Assembly: GCA_903908165.1 (NCBI GenBank) | Contig: CAIVQX010000009.1 | Span: 24,826-88,825, forward strand | Direction of reading: 5' to 3' | Length of the DNA stretch: 64,000 nucleotides | Origin: an uncultured Methylococcaceae bacterium | Lineage (GTDB): Bacteria > Pseudomonadota > Gammaproteobacteria > Methylococcales > Methylomonadaceae | Shown here: positions 9,356 to 19,796 of the stretch, piece after piece | How positions within the stretch are numbered: position 1 is the stretch's first letter | How the letters are laid out: every line of letters begins with the position of its first letter | The notes under the pieces: model-generated | What the model saw: only the letters and a program-made list of their open reading frames with translations | What the model was told of the DNA's origin: nothing | The model's database searches: none | Translations under genes and position numbers: made by a program

Positions 9356-10399
9356 TTATGGAATATTAAAAAAAGCTACTCCCAATATTAGGTATATAGC
9401 TATCAATTTAGGCCCAGAAACCCAGTGAACAGATCCTAGCTGAAGAATATGGTTAACTGTGACAACGGACAAAATAATAGCAAGAACCTCGAACTTGGAA
9501 AATAATAAATCCATATGTTGGCCTGTAGCTAAACCAAAAAAAACTAATAATGGTGCCACTAAAAGTGCTATTTGAGTGCTTGATCCCATAGTAATAGCGA
9601 GTGATATATCCAATTGATTTTGGCGGGCGAATCGAATTGAATTAATAAGTTCTGATACCATGCCAACTGGAGCAAGTAAAAAAATACCGGCAAAAAGAGG
9701 ACTAAATCCCAATTTGTTTGCTGTAGGTCCTATAGAGTCAGTCATTATTTCACTCATTACAGCCAAGCCTATTCCAACAAGAAGTAATGTTATGAGTGGT
9801 TTGGTTTTAACATTTCTATTGTTCTCTGATACAGATTGATCAATTGGTATTAAATAGTTCGGTTGAATTGTATTATTGGTTAGTGTAAAAAACACACTGA
9901 TTAGATACATGAAAATTAAAATTATTGATATTAATAAGCTAATTTCCACATCTGATTTTACCGTATGCTCAAATGTTGCAGGAATAATCAGACCAATGGT
10001 TGCTAATAAAAGGAGTCCACTATATAGATGAATATTAGCTCGATTGAACTGGAGTTCATTTTTTGTTTTTAGTCCACCGGCTAGGATTGACAGACCAAGA
10101 CCAAATAATAAATTGCCAATTATAGCGCCAGTAATTGAAGCTTTTACCATCTCAATTAAGCCATGTTGCAAGGCAAAAAAACCAATAATGATATCCGGTA
10201 CAGTCCCCATACTAGAATTAAGTATTCCGCTCTTTGCAGGCCCTAATGATCTCGCTAACTCCTCAACAGAATCCCCCATTAACTTGGCTAGCGGTATAAT
10301 TGCTAATGCGGAAGCTAAAAATACTATAATTGGGTTGATTTCCAACCAAGATAATCCTATCCCAAGAGGGATAAATAATAACAACCATTTGAACCCCAT
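9356..10399 (-). CDS. Ca2+:cation antiporter superfamily (Cax/ChaA-like) protein
   Basis: Two inverted alpha-repeats (LAKLMGDSVEELARSLGPAKSGILNSSMGTVPDIIIG; GIFLLAPVGMVSELINSI...ITMGSSTQIALLVAP). Confidence 0.8.
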   Translation of the reverse strand: MGFKWLLLFIPLGIGLSWLEINPIIVFLASALAIIPLAKLMGDSVEELARSLGPAKSGILNSSMGTVPDIIIGFFALQHGLIEMVKASITGAIIGNLLFGLGLSILAGGLKTKNELQFNRANIHLYSGLLLLATIGLIIPATFEHTVKSDVEISLLISIILIFMYLISVFFTLTNNTIQPNYLIPIDQSVSENNRNVKTKPLITLLLVGIGLAVMSEIMTDSIGPTANKLGFSPLFAGIFLLAPVGMVSELINSIRFARQNQLDISLAITMGSSTQIALLVAPLLVFFGLATGQHMDLLFSKFEVLAIILSVVTVNHILQLGSVHWVSGPKLIAIYLILGVAFFNIP

Positions 10400-10648
10400 G
10401 ATTTACCTTTGTTTTTAGTATTATTGGTTTTATGAAATTTATTAGTTATTACGCTTTAAATGCAGCTTATTTAGTTGGATTGTAAATAACTAAAGCCATT
10501 TGATTATTGTTTTTAGTAAGATCATGTTTGTAAGTGAAAAGGAATTATACGCAATGTCAGATAGTATTATCTAGTTTCTGTGTCGTTGACTGATTGTAAA
10601 TAGTTAAGAATTAATCGCTTATATGATTAGTTTTGGAGAAACACACTC

Positions 10649-11419
10649 ATGATCTTATATAACGCCTCATCATCTTATTATTCCATGATTGGTCGTTTAG
10701 CTCTACTTGAGGCTAGTATCCCATTTGAGTCTAAGCGTATGGATATTCATATTACTAAAGAGCAGTTTACGACATGGTATCAAGCTATTAATTCTAAGAT
10801 GACTGTTCCGACATTGGTTGATTGTGGTCATGTATGGACTGATAGTAAAGATATTCTAAAGTTATCAGCAAATTTAGCTGGCACTCAATGGAGTGATTCT
10901 GACCCCAACTTTTTGCCCGATATCGAAAAATTAGTTAAAGAGCATTATTCTATTTCGATTGAATATCTGACCTTTGGCAAGGCTTTAGTTACAATTCCAC
11001 CATTACGCATTTTAGTTCCTAGAATGCTTCATAAAATAATTCAAAACCTCGAAACTGAAATAGTAGATTCGAGTAATTCAGAAGCGATTCAAGCTAAAAT
11101 TGATTTAAATCAAAAGCGGCTAGCTTACTTTTCTGAAGGTAATCGTATTGATAAGCTGGACATTGAGCGAAATAATGTACTTGCTTATCTTGAAAAGCTT
11201 CCTGTCCCTCACAATCAATTATTTGGGAAAAAATTGAGTTCGGTTGATATCGTTACTGCAGTGTTATGTGGACGATTAAAAATGATCGGTGAGTATGGTT
11301 TGATTCAAAAAAAATCGCCCTTGGATAGGTGGTTTAATAATTTTCAGATGCGTTCTGCTTTTAAACGGGCTGATATTTGGCTTTCTTTTCAACCACTGAG
11401 AATTTTACTGAAACGTTAA
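10649..11419 (+). CDS. Glutathione S-transferase family protein
   Basis: N-terminal thioredoxin-like fold (MILYNASSSYYSMIGRLALLEASIPFE...MTVPTLVDCGHVWTDSKDIL). Confidence 0.7.
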   Translation: MILYNASSSYYSMIGRLALLEASIPFESKRMDIHITKEQFTTWYQAINSKMTVPTLVDCGHVWTDSKDILKLSANLAGTQWSDSDPNFLPDIEKLVKEHYSISIEYLTFGKALVTIPPLRILVPRMLHKIIQNLETEIVDSSNSEAIQAKIDLNQKRLAYFSEGNRIDKLDIERNNVLAYLEKLPVPHNQLFGKKLSSVDIVTAVLCGRLKMIGEYGLIQKKSPLDRWFNNFQMRSAFKRADIWLSFQPLRILLKR

Positions 11420-11673
11420 TGTAACTTGCTGTAAATGTTAATTTTATAAAAATGTATGGCGCTTTTTAAGTGTGCAAATTGTAGATCAGCAAGTGAGAAA
11501 ACTGCTTTACTACTTTGATGATTAATTGAGAATTCTGAATTACGTAACATTAAAAGGAGGTAATGATTTTAGATAGTAATATGAATTGTCGGAATCAAGA
11601 GGGCTGTAAAATAAGTATAATGATTTCCCAGACAGCTTATTAACTATTAATCGACCAAATTAAAAAAACTGCC

Positions 11674-13284
11674 ATGTCATTAAAAATTGCTCTCGCCCAA
11701 ATCAATTTCTTAGTTGGTAATATAACTGCAAATGTTGATAACATTATAAAGACAGCTATTTATGCGCGTGATGAATTGAGTGCAGATATAGTTGTTTTTC
11801 CTGAGCTGACTATTACTGGTTACCCTGCTGAAGACTTGTTGTTTCGATCTGATTTTATTGAAGTCGCTAATAATGCGATTTATCAGATTGCTGATGGCAT
11901 CACAGATGTTGCAGTTGTTGTGGGTTTTCCGGAACGTGACGGCGATAATCTTTATAATAGTGCTGCGGTGTTGTATCAGGGGGTAATTCTGGCCTGTTAT
12001 CGCAAACAAGCGTTACCCAATTATGGCGTGTTTGATGAGCAGCGCTATTTTACTGCGGGAATTCAGCCTTGTGTGTTTGAGTTTAATGGCATATTTATTG
12101 GATTGACGATTTGTGAAGATGTTTGGAAAAATGGCATTATTGACGCTAATAAAGAGGCTGGAGCAGAGCTTTTGTTAACCCTCAATGCTTCGCCCTTTAA
12201 TGCTGGAAAAATCCATCAGCGAGAAGCTATTATTTGCCAACAAGTTAAAGCAGCAAGCATTCCCTTGTTTTATGTTAACCAGATTGGTGGTCAGGATGAG
12301 TTGATTTTTGACGGGGCCTCATTTGTTGCAAATTCTCAAGGTCATATTGTTTTTCGGGCGAAAGAATTTCAAGAGCAAATAAGTGTCATTGAATTCGACG
12401 GTAATAATCCATTATTAAGCAGTTGTGCGCCGCTTTATAAAGAAATATCTAGCGAATATAACGCCTTGGTTCTGGGAATAAAAGATTATGTTCGTAAAAA
12501 TGGTTTTCAAGGTGCTATTTTAGGTTTATCTGGAGGTATTGATTCTGCTCTTGTGTTAGCTTTGGCAGTTGATGCGTTGGGACATGATAAGGTTGAAGCT
12601 GTGTTAATGCCGTCACGGTTTACGCAAGACATGAGTAATGAAGATGCTATTAAGCAAGCCGAGATATTAGGGGTGAAATACCATGTCATTCCAATAACAC
12701 CAGCGGTTAATGCTTTTACGGATATGTTGGCCGAGGTTTTTGCTGGTACAGCTAAAGATACTACAGAGGAAAATATTCAAGCGCGCTGCCGTGGAGTTAT
12801 ATTAATGGCATTATCTAATAAACAGGGTAAGCTTTTACTCACGACGGGTAATAAAAGTGAGATGAGTGTTGGTTATGCTACCCTTTATGGTGATATGGCT
12901 GGAGGCTTTGCGCCAATCAAAGATGTGCCTAAGTTGTTAGTTTATCAGTTGGCACGATATCGTAATTCACTTTGTGAAGTTATTCCTGAACGAGTTATTA
13001 CGCGTCCACCATCAGCAGAGTTGGCCCCTGATCAAATTGATGCAGACTCTTTACCACCTTATGAGGTTCTCGATCCAATACTTGAGCGCTATGTAGAATT
13101 AGACGAGTCTGCAGAAGAAATTATTGCGGCTGGATTTAAGCGCGATGATGTTGTAAGGGCTATTAATTTAGTAGATAAAAATGAATATAAACGCAGGCAA
13201 TCTCCACCCGGGATTCGGATTACCAGTAAAGCATTTGGGCGTGATCGACGTTATCCTATTACTTCAGGTTATCGAGGGATTTAA
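11674..13284 (+). CDS. nadE: Glutamine-dependent NAD+ synthetase (nitrilase-like + NAD synthase domains)
   Basis: N-terminal amidase (FPELTITGYPAEDLL) and SGGIDSALV ATP-PPase motif. Confidence 0.96.
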   Translation: MSLKIALAQINFLVGNITANVDNIIKTAIYARDELSADIVVFPELTITGYPAEDLLFRSDFIEVANNAIYQIADGITDVAVVVGFPERDGDNLYNSAAVLYQGVILACYRKQALPNYGVFDEQRYFTAGIQPCVFEFNGIFIGLTICEDVWKNGIIDANKEAGAELLLTLNASPFNAGKIHQREAIICQQVKAASIPLFYVNQIGGQDELIFDGASFVANSQGHIVFRAKEFQEQISVIEFDGNNPLLSSCAPLYKEISSEYNALVLGIKDYVRKNGFQGAILGLSGGIDSALVLALAVDALGHDKVEAVLMPSRFTQDMSNEDAIKQAEILGVKYHVIPITPAVNAFTDMLAEVFAGTAKDTTEENIQARCRGVILMALSNKQGKLLLTTGNKSEMSVGYATLYGDMAGGFAPIKDVPKLLVYQLARYRNSLCEVIPERVITRPPSAELAPDQIDADSLPPYEVLDPILERYVELDESAEEIIAAGFKRDDVVRAINLVDKNEYKRRQSPPGIRITSKAFGRDRRYPITSGYRGI

Positions 13285-13360
13285 GTGTTAAATCGAGAAT
13301 ATTTAGTACTATGCTACTGGTTAAGATAAATCGCACATTCACTATAAAAGTAAATAAAAA

Positions 13361-13636
13361 ATGATAAGTTATCAAGAAATGATTAGCTATTTGGCAGCAA
13401 CACTAACGACGGCTTCATTTTTACCTCAGGCGATTTTAACGATAAAAACCAAAGACACAGAGGGGTTGTCTTTAGGTATGTATAGTATGTTTACACTGGG
13501 GGTTTTATGCTGGTTAATTTATGGTATTTATATTGCTGATGAAGCTATTGTTGTAGCCAATGCAATTACTTTGATGTTAGCTGGAACGATACTCTCTTAT
13601 AAAATTTATAATACTTTTTTTAAAAAAGTTAATTGA
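13361..13636 (+). CDS. SemiSWEET-type (MtN3/PQ-loop) transporter
   Basis: ATLTTASFLPQAILTIKTKDTEGLSLGMYSMFTLGVLCWLIYGI: PQ-loop half transporter. Confidence 0.85.
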   Translation: MISYQEMISYLAATLTTASFLPQAILTIKTKDTEGLSLGMYSMFTLGVLCWLIYGIYIADEAIVVANAITLMLAGTILSYKIYNTFFKKVN

Positions 13637-13736
13637 AGGTCTTTAGTTCTTTACTTCTTATTCCTTTGGTATGTAATGTAATTGTGCAGATATTGACTGT
13701 TTTTCGAAATATGAAGCGTAAATGGAGATATGTAAA

Positions 13737-14735
13737 ATGACAAATAAGGTGTCCTTGACCCAGTTCATTATTGAGCAACAGAGGGGTTTGCCGGATGCAT
13801 CAGGAGCCTTTAGTATGTTGCTAAGTAATATCGTAACGGCTTGTAAAGAAATATCTCATTTGGTAAATCGCGGGAATCTTGTGGGCGTATTGGGAAGTGC
13901 CGAATCTGAAAATGTTCAAGGGGAAGAGCAAAAAAAATTGGACGTTATTACCCATGATATTATGGTTGATGCGCTTAACTGGACGGGACATTTAGCTGGA
14001 ATGGCATCAGAAGAGGTAGATAATATTATTGCTATTCCTGCAGAGTATCCTAAAGGAAAATATTTGGCGTTATTTGATCCTTTGGATGGCTCTTCAAATA
14101 TTGATGTTAATTTGGCTGTAGGTACTATTTTTTCTATTCTTCATTGTCGTGAGGGCGTTGAGCCAACACATGAGGATTTTTTACAGAAGGGATCTGAGCA
14201 GGTTTGTGCGGGTTTTGTTTTATATGGGCCATCAACCATGATGGTTTTAACTACTGGGCAAGGTGTTAATGGGTTTACACTAGACCAAGATATCGGTGAA
14301 TTTATTTTGACGCATCCAGCCATGAAAATACCTGAAGAAACTAGTGAGTTCGCTATTAACATGTCAAACCAGCGTTTTTGGGAGCCGCCTGTTCAGCGTT
14401 ATATTGAGGAATGTCTGCAAGGCATTGAAGGCCCTCGAGAAAAGAATTTTAATATGCGCTGGATTGCTTCTTTAGTTGCCGAGGTGTATCGGATTCTTAC
14501 GCGGGGTGGCGTTTTTTTATATCCTTATGATTTAAGAGATCTGTCGAAGTCTGGTAGATTACGTATTATGTATGAAGCTAATCCTATGGCATTTATTATT
14601 GAGCAGGCTGGGGGTGCTTGCTCTACTGGGCGTGAGCGTATTTTAGATATTAAACCAATTCATATACATCAACGAGTACCTTTGATTTTGGGATCAAAAA
14701 AAGAAGTCGAGCGAATTGTGGCTTATCATAATTAA
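13737..14735 (+). CDS. fbp: Class I fructose-1,6-bisphosphatase
   Basis: [32 protein letters not shown]-equivalent. The ATG at 13737 has an upstream GGAG; the ORF track starts at 13722. Confidence 0.95.
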   Translation: MTNKVSLTQFIIEQQRGLPDASGAFSMLLSNIVTACKEISHLVNRGNLVGVLGSAESENVQGEEQKKLDVITHDIMVDALNWTGHLAGMASEEVDNIIAIPAEYPKGKYLALFDPLDGSSNIDVNLAVGTIFSILHCREGVEPTHEDFLQKGSEQVCAGFVLYGPSTMMVLTTGQGVNGFTLDQDIGEFILTHPAMKIPEETSEFAINMSNQRFWEPPVQRYIEECLQGIEGPREKNFNMRWIASLVAEVYRILTRGGVFLYPYDLRDLSKSGRLRIMYEANPMAFIIEQAGGACSTGRERILDIKPIHIHQRVPLILGSKKEVERIVAYHN

Positions 14736-14813
14736 GTGTTTTATTGATCACAGAACTATTTATACGACGTGGGTGGATATGTATCCGTTTTAGAGCTAGG
14801 CCATCGAGCATCC

Positions 14814-15404
14814 TTAGGGTAATGTTTTAGATTCGGATGCTTTGTTGTAATCAACTCCAACACTTACGATGAAGCTGGTCGCTTCTTCAATATCCATGGT
14901 TGATTTTATTAATTTTGATTTATCGACAATTACTGTAAATCCGGAAGTAGGGTTTGGTGATGTAGGAATAAACAGTATATATTTATCTTCGAACCGATTG
15001 GTTACATAAGCAGGCACCCAAATGCCTTCTTTAGGGTATTCGACATAAACAACTTCTTTCGCCATTGTCTGTTCATGAGATGAAAACATGCTGATAACTT
15101 TTTTAAGTACACGGTAAATGGTATTAAGGAATGGGATTCTACCAATAATTAAATCAAATATACCAATTACCCATGAGCCTCCTTTTTTGACTATGGTACT
15201 TCCTATTGAGACTAATAAAATAAAACTGACTGCGAAAACAAGGCCGGTATATAAGTAATTATCGGAAAAAGCGTAAACGACACGAAATAAATCGGAAACC
15301 AGTTCTTTTACAAATAGTATGATTTGTAACACAACTACGATAGGAATAACTGAAAAGACGCCTATCAGAAAATAATTTAATAATTTTTTAGTGAGCTCGT
15401 TCAT
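14814..15404 (-). CDS. DUF502 domain-containing membrane protein
   Basis: IGRIPFLNTIYRVLKKV, VVYVEYPKEGIWVPAYVT, FIPTSPNPTSGFTVIV. Confidence 0.88.
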   Translation of the reverse strand: MNELTKKLLNYFLIGVFSVIPIVVVLQIILFVKELVSDLFRVVYAFSDNYLYTGLVFAVSFILLVSIGSTIVKKGGSWVIGIFDLIIGRIPFLNTIYRVLKKVISMFSSHEQTMAKEVVYVEYPKEGIWVPAYVTNRFEDKYILFIPTSPNPTSGFTVIVDKSKLIKSTMDIEEATSFIVSVGVDYNKASESKTLP

Positions 15405-15682
15405 TTTTTTCTCCGTTGGTTATATTCAATAATCATCCAGTTGAGGTCTGATTTAAATTTTATGATTATTTAATAATACATAGCGTTAATGAGCACAAGA
15501 AGGTATGTCATTCATTATAAATTAATTTGAGATTGGCTGGATAATCTAAAAGAATATCAAGAGAGTAATAAAAACTATAGTTGTTTTTTTGAAGGTCTAT
15601 ATATTTGCCGCAACTACAGTCTATTCATTGTGGTTAAATTTTCTTGGCTTACTGGGATCTTATAAAGTCATGTTGGGGTTTT

Positions 15683-16414
15683 ATGCAGAAGAATATATTA
15701 ATTACTGGGGCAGCCAAGCGCATTGGAGCTTGTTGCGCTCGTTTACTCCATAGTAAAGGTTGTAATGTTTTTTTGCATTATAAAACATCAAAAGAGACAG
15801 CTGCGGAACTATGTTATGAATTAAATCAGATCCGAACTAATTCAGCTTACATGATGCAGGCTGACTTGCTTGATATGGGCGAATTGGATGCTCTGGTTAC
15901 TAAAGCTTGTGCGGCATGGGGCGGGATTGATGTATTGATAAATAATGCGTCAGCTTTTTATCCGACAGCCATGTCAGATGTTACTGAGTGTCAATGGGAT
16001 GAGTTAATGGGGAGTAATTTAAAGGCGCCCTTTTTTTTGACAAAAGCCTTGTCAGGAGTATGGGTCAAAAATAAGGGGTGTGTTGTTAATATTGCTGATA
16101 TTCATGCTGAGCGTGGTTTAAAGGGTTACTCTGTTTACAGTATAGCTAAGGCCGGATTGGTTGCAATGACGAAAGTTTTGGCTAAGGAGTTGGGTCCGGA
16201 AATTCGAGTGAATGCAGTAGCGCCGGGGGCTATTATATGGCCGGAGAAGACTCTGACGGAACAAGAAAAGCAAGACATTATTCAGCGAATCGCTTTGCGG
16301 CGTAATGGAGACCCGATGGATATTGCAAAGGCGGTATGGTTTTTGATTGAAGATGCAGATTACATGACTGGGCAAATAATTACAGTAGATGGTGGTCGTA
16401 GTTTGTATTGCTAA
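15683..16414 (+). CDS. Pteridine reductase (SDR family; FolM-like)
   Basis: ITGAAKRIGACCARLLHSKGCNVFLHY, YSIAKAGLVAMT; opposes folK-folB. Start moved from 15644 to the ATG at 15683. Confidence 0.85.
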   Translation: MQKNILITGAAKRIGACCARLLHSKGCNVFLHYKTSKETAAELCYELNQIRTNSAYMMQADLLDMGELDALVTKACAAWGGIDVLINNASAFYPTAMSDVTECQWDELMGSNLKAPFFLTKALSGVWVKNKGCVVNIADIHAERGLKGYSVYSIAKAGLVAMTKVLAKELGPEIRVNAVAPGAIIWPEKTLTEQEKQDIIQRIALRRNGDPMDIAKAVWFLIEDADYMTGQIITVDGGRSLYC

Positions 16415-16442
16415 ATCAGGTGCAAGCTATTACACCTGATTT
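16413..16442. terminator. Bidirectional terminator hairpin between convergent SDR and folK genes
   Basis: Perfect 10-bp stem AAATCAGGTG/CACCTGATTT with a 10-nt loop, overlapping the SDR stop. Confidence 0.65.
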
Positions 16443-16446
16443 AATA

Positions 16447-16941
16447 TTAGTGAGTCCAGCTAGGTATGATGCGTTGTTGATGTAGGTTTGTTTTGTCGAA
16501 TTTTTCCCATAGATCAGCATAACTTAGCTCGCTGATTGGATGTTTTAGATTGGGGGCTATTTCAGCCAAAGGTTCAAGTACGAAAGCGTAACGTTCAATT
16601 TCATCTCGAGGTATTTGTAAGCGACCATCGTTGATTATCAGTGCATCATATAAAATAAGATCTAGGTCGAGAGTTCGGGAAGAGAACTTTTGACTGTCGC
16701 GAGTTCTGCCGTTGTCCAATTCAATTTGGCGTAGTATTTTGGCAACTTCTTTTACGCTCAATTGAGAGTTAAAACCAACTATAAGATTGTAAAAAGTATC
16801 TCCTATAAAGCCGATTGGCGCTGATTCATAAATACTGGAAATGTTGAGGTTGCCGAAGTGGAAGTTAAGCGCATTAAGACTGGCAAGTATGTTTTTATCT
16901 TTGTCGATATTACTGCCTATACTTATGTATCCTGTGGGCAT
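16447..16941 (-). CDS. folK: 2-amino-4-hydroxy-6-hydroxymethyldihydropteridine diphosphokinase
   Basis: YISIGSNIDKDKNI, DLDLILYD, AFVLEPLAEIAP. Confidence 0.95.
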   Translation of the reverse strand: MPTGYISIGSNIDKDKNILASLNALNFHFGNLNISSIYESAPIGFIGDTFYNLIVGFNSQLSVKEVAKILRQIELDNGRTRDSQKFSSRTLDLDLILYDALIINDGRLQIPRDEIERYAFVLEPLAEIAPNLKHPISELSYADLWEKFDKTNLHQQRIIPSWTH

Positions 16942-16944
16942 AGC

Positions 16945-17298
16945 TTATTTTTCCCCTCGCTCTATAGTAATGCCAACATCCCTTGCTCCCCGAATTGCGC
17001 CTTTTTTATTGAGCGTAATTTTTACCCATGGAACATTGAACTCATTGCGAATAATAATAGCTATTTCGGAGATTAATTTTTCAACAAGAAGAAATTGGCT
17101 TGTTTCTACAAAAGAAATAATGCGTTTAGAAATAGTTTTATAATCAAGTGTGTATTTTATGTCGTCAGTTTCTGCAGCTTTTTTGATATCAAAGGCCATT
17201 TCAATATCGAGTATAACTTTTTGCTTGGTTTCCCTTTCCCAATCATAAATACCGATAATTGTTTCAATTTCAAGTCCGCCTAAAAAGATTATGTCCAT
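16945..17298 (-). CDS. folB: Dihydroneopterin aldolase
   Basis: MDIIFLGGLEIETIIGIYDWERETKQKVILDIEM; adjacent to folK. Confidence 0.95.
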   Translation of the reverse strand: MDIIFLGGLEIETIIGIYDWERETKQKVILDIEMAFDIKKAAETDDIKYTLDYKTISKRIISFVETSQFLLVEKLISEIAIIIRNEFNVPWVKITLNKKGAIRGARDVGITIERGEK

Positions 17299-17388
17299 GG
17301 TTATTTCCGGTTATGATATGTTTCTTAAAAGTAGTAAGTATCAGGGAAATGTGTTCCGCTTACAAGTTCTGAATAAGGAAAAAGCTGC

Positions 17389-17958
17389 ATGATAGTTTGG
17401 TTATTTGTTCCAGTTGCCTATCTAATAGGGTCCATTTCCAGCGCAATTATTATATGTCGTCTGATGAGGTTGCCAGATCCTCGAGAGCAGGGCTCAGGTA
17501 ATCCAGGTGCCACCAATGTCATGCGTATTGGTGGTAAAAAAGCTGCAACCATTACTTTATTAGGGGACTTACTTAAAGGGTTGCTTCCTGTTTATATTGC
17601 CGGATTAATGGGAGCATCTTTGGAGTTATTAGCTGTCATTGGCTTGGCAGCTTTTCTAGGACACCTATATCCAGTGTTCTTTAAGTTTAAGGGAGGTAAG
17701 GGTGTTGCAACGTCAATAGGTATTTTGCTCGGGTTCTCATGGTTGCTTGGGTTTGCATTTATAGGTACTTGGCTATTAATCTATAAGCTTGGTAAAATTT
17801 CTTCGTTATCGGCATTGTGTGCCTCATTTATATCACCAGTCTATGCATGGTTTATTGTAGGTGATACATCTATTGTCTCTGCCGCATTCATTATGATGGT
17901 GTTTTTGCTCTGGCGGCATAAAAGTAATATTAAGCGGTTAATGAATGGAGAAGAGTAA
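17389..17958 (+). CDS. plsY: Glycerol-3-phosphate acyltransferase (acyl-phosphate)
   Basis: GSGNPGATNVMRIGGKKAA, GHLYPVFFKFKGGKGVAT. Confidence 0.96.
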   Translation: MIVWLFVPVAYLIGSISSAIIICRLMRLPDPREQGSGNPGATNVMRIGGKKAATITLLGDLLKGLLPVYIAGLMGASLELLAVIGLAAFLGHLYPVFFKFKGGKGVATSIGILLGFSWLLGFAFIGTWLLIYKLGKISSLSALCASFISPVYAWFIVGDTSIVSAAFIMMVFLLWRHKSNIKRLMNGEE

Positions 17959-17984
17959 GTGAGGGCTGCAATAACCTCTCGGTT

Positions 17985-18989
17985 TTAGTGTAGCTCGCTA
18001 ATCGGCCAGCGAGGGCGGGCAAAAATAGTAAGCTCTTGATGCTGTTCTGCTGCCAAGCGTTGCGAGCCAGCATAGGCAATCATGGCGCCATTGTCAGTGC
18101 AAAACTCAAGTCTTGGAAAGTAGATTTGTGCACCTTCTTTTTTGATCATTTCAGTTAAAAATTCACGAACTTGTTTGTTGGCACTTACACCGCCAGCAAC
18201 GACTAGTTTCTTTAAGCCGGTTTGTTGTAAGGCGCGTTTACATTTAATGGTCAATGTTTCAGCAACTGCCTCTTGAAAGGCAGCGGCAATATTCGCTTTG
18301 TCTTGAGTTGTTTTTTCAGAATTGTTGAAAGTATTCAGTGTGAAAGTTTTTAAGCCACTAAAACTAAAGTCTAATCCAGGTCTGTCTGTCATTGGCCGTG
18401 GAAATTTAATTTGCGGTGCGCCCTGTTCGGCAAGAATGGATAGTTTGGGTCCACCTGGGTAGCCCAGTCCGAGCAGTTTTGCAGTTTTATCGAATGCCTC
18501 GCCTGCTGCATCATCAAGCGATTGGCCTAGTAATTGGTATTGGCCAATGGCTTCAACTTTGACTAATAATGTATGGCCGCCAGAAATCAATAATGCAATA
18601 AAAGGGAATTCTGGTGGGTTTTCTTCTAACATAGGTGCTAATAAATGTCCTTCCATATGGTGTACTGCTATGGATGGGATTCGCCAAGCCCAAGCCAAAC
18701 TTTTGGCAGTGGCTGCTCCGACTAATAATGCGCCCATTAGTCCTGGACCTGCAGTGTAGGCAATGCCACCAATGTCGACGGATCTCAGTTGACTTTCATG
18801 CATTAATTGCTTGATAAGTGGAACTAATTTACGAATGTGGTCGCGTGACGCTAGTTCTGGGACGACGCCGCCATATTCGTTGTGCATGTCAACTTGGCTG
18901 TATAAAATATGATTTATTAAGCCTTGGCTACTATGATAAATAGCAACACCTGTTTCATCGCATGAGGTTTCTATACCTAAAACGTACAT
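17985..18989 (-). CDS. tsaD: tRNA N6-adenosine threonylcarbamoyltransferase
   Basis: [42 protein letters not shown]. Confidence 0.98.
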   Translation of the reverse strand: MYVLGIETSCDETGVAIYHSSQGLINHILYSQVDMHNEYGGVVPELASRDHIRKLVPLIKQLMHESQLRSVDIGGIAYTAGPGLMGALLVGAATAKSLAWAWRIPSIAVHHMEGHLLAPMLEENPPEFPFIALLISGGHTLLVKVEAIGQYQLLGQSLDDAAGEAFDKTAKLLGLGYPGGPKLSILAEQGAPQIKFPRPMTDRPGLDFSFSGLKTFTLNTFNNSEKTTQDKANIAAAFQEAVAETLTIKCKRALQQTGLKKLVVAGGVSANKQVREFLTEMIKKEGAQIYFPRLEFCTDNGAMIAYAGSQRLAAEQHQELTIFARPRWPISELH

Positions 18990-19093
18990 TGATTTTTGAA
19001 AATTTTAAAAGTAAATGTATAATTGCCGATTGCGTATAATCAGTGGATAGTAAGTATCCTCACAAACAATATTAACATAATTGGAATTATATA

Positions 19094-19327
19094 ATGCCGT
19101 CAGTGAAAATTAAAGAAAACGAACCTTTTGATATTGCAATCCGTCGATTTAAACGCGCTTGTGAAAAAGCAGGTGTTTTGGCAGAAGTTCGTCGCCGTGA
19201 GTTCTACGAAAAGCCAACTGCTGAGCGTAAGCGTAAAGGCGCAGCTGCAGTTAAGCGTCATTTAAAAAAATTGGCGCGTGAGCGTTATGCATTGAAAAAT
19301 TTACGTCGTGGCCGTCCAGTACTTTAA
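19094..19327 (+). CDS. rpsU: 30S ribosomal protein S21
   Basis: [48 protein letters not shown]. Confidence 0.97.
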   Translation: MPSVKIKENEPFDIAIRRFKRACEKAGVLAEVRRREFYEKPTAERKRKGAAAVKRHLKKLARERYALKNLRRGRPVL

Positions 19328-19342
19328 CATAAGGTTAATGTA

Positions 19343-19792
19343 ATGGACTTATTGACTGATCGTATCAAGGAAGATATGAAAGCCTCCATGAAAGGAGGTG
19401 CAAAAGCAAGATTGGGTGTAATTCGTTTAATTTTGGCCGCTATTAAGCAGGTTGAAGTTGATGAGCGAATTCTGCTCGATAATGAGAGAACCATTTTAGT
19501 TCTTGACAAGATGCTCAAGCAGCGTCGTGAATCGATTCGACTTTTTTTGGATGCTGGTCGGCATGATTTGGCAGAGATTGAGGAGGCAGAGATTTTAGTT
19601 ATCCAAGATTTCCTTCCTCAAGCACTAAGTGAGGAAGAAATTGATGCCATGGTTGGTGATGCGGTTATTAATTCAGGTGCCGAATCTATTAAAGATATGG
19701 GTAAGGTGATGAGTTTGCTGAAGCCAAATATGCAAGGTCGAGCTGATATGTCGGTTGTAAGTATTAAAATCAAGGCTGCATTAACCGGATAA
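19343..19792 (+). CDS. yqeY: GatB/YqeY domain-containing protein
   Basis: LTDRIKEDMKASMKGGAKARLGVIRLILAAIKQVEVDER; between rpsU and dnaG. Confidence 0.93.
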   Translation: MDLLTDRIKEDMKASMKGGAKARLGVIRLILAAIKQVEVDERILLDNERTILVLDKMLKQRRESIRLFLDAGRHDLAEIEEAEILVIQDFLPQALSEEEIDAMVGDAVINSGAESIKDMGKVMSLLKPNMQGRADMSVVSIKIKAALTG

Positions 19793-19796
19793 TTTT

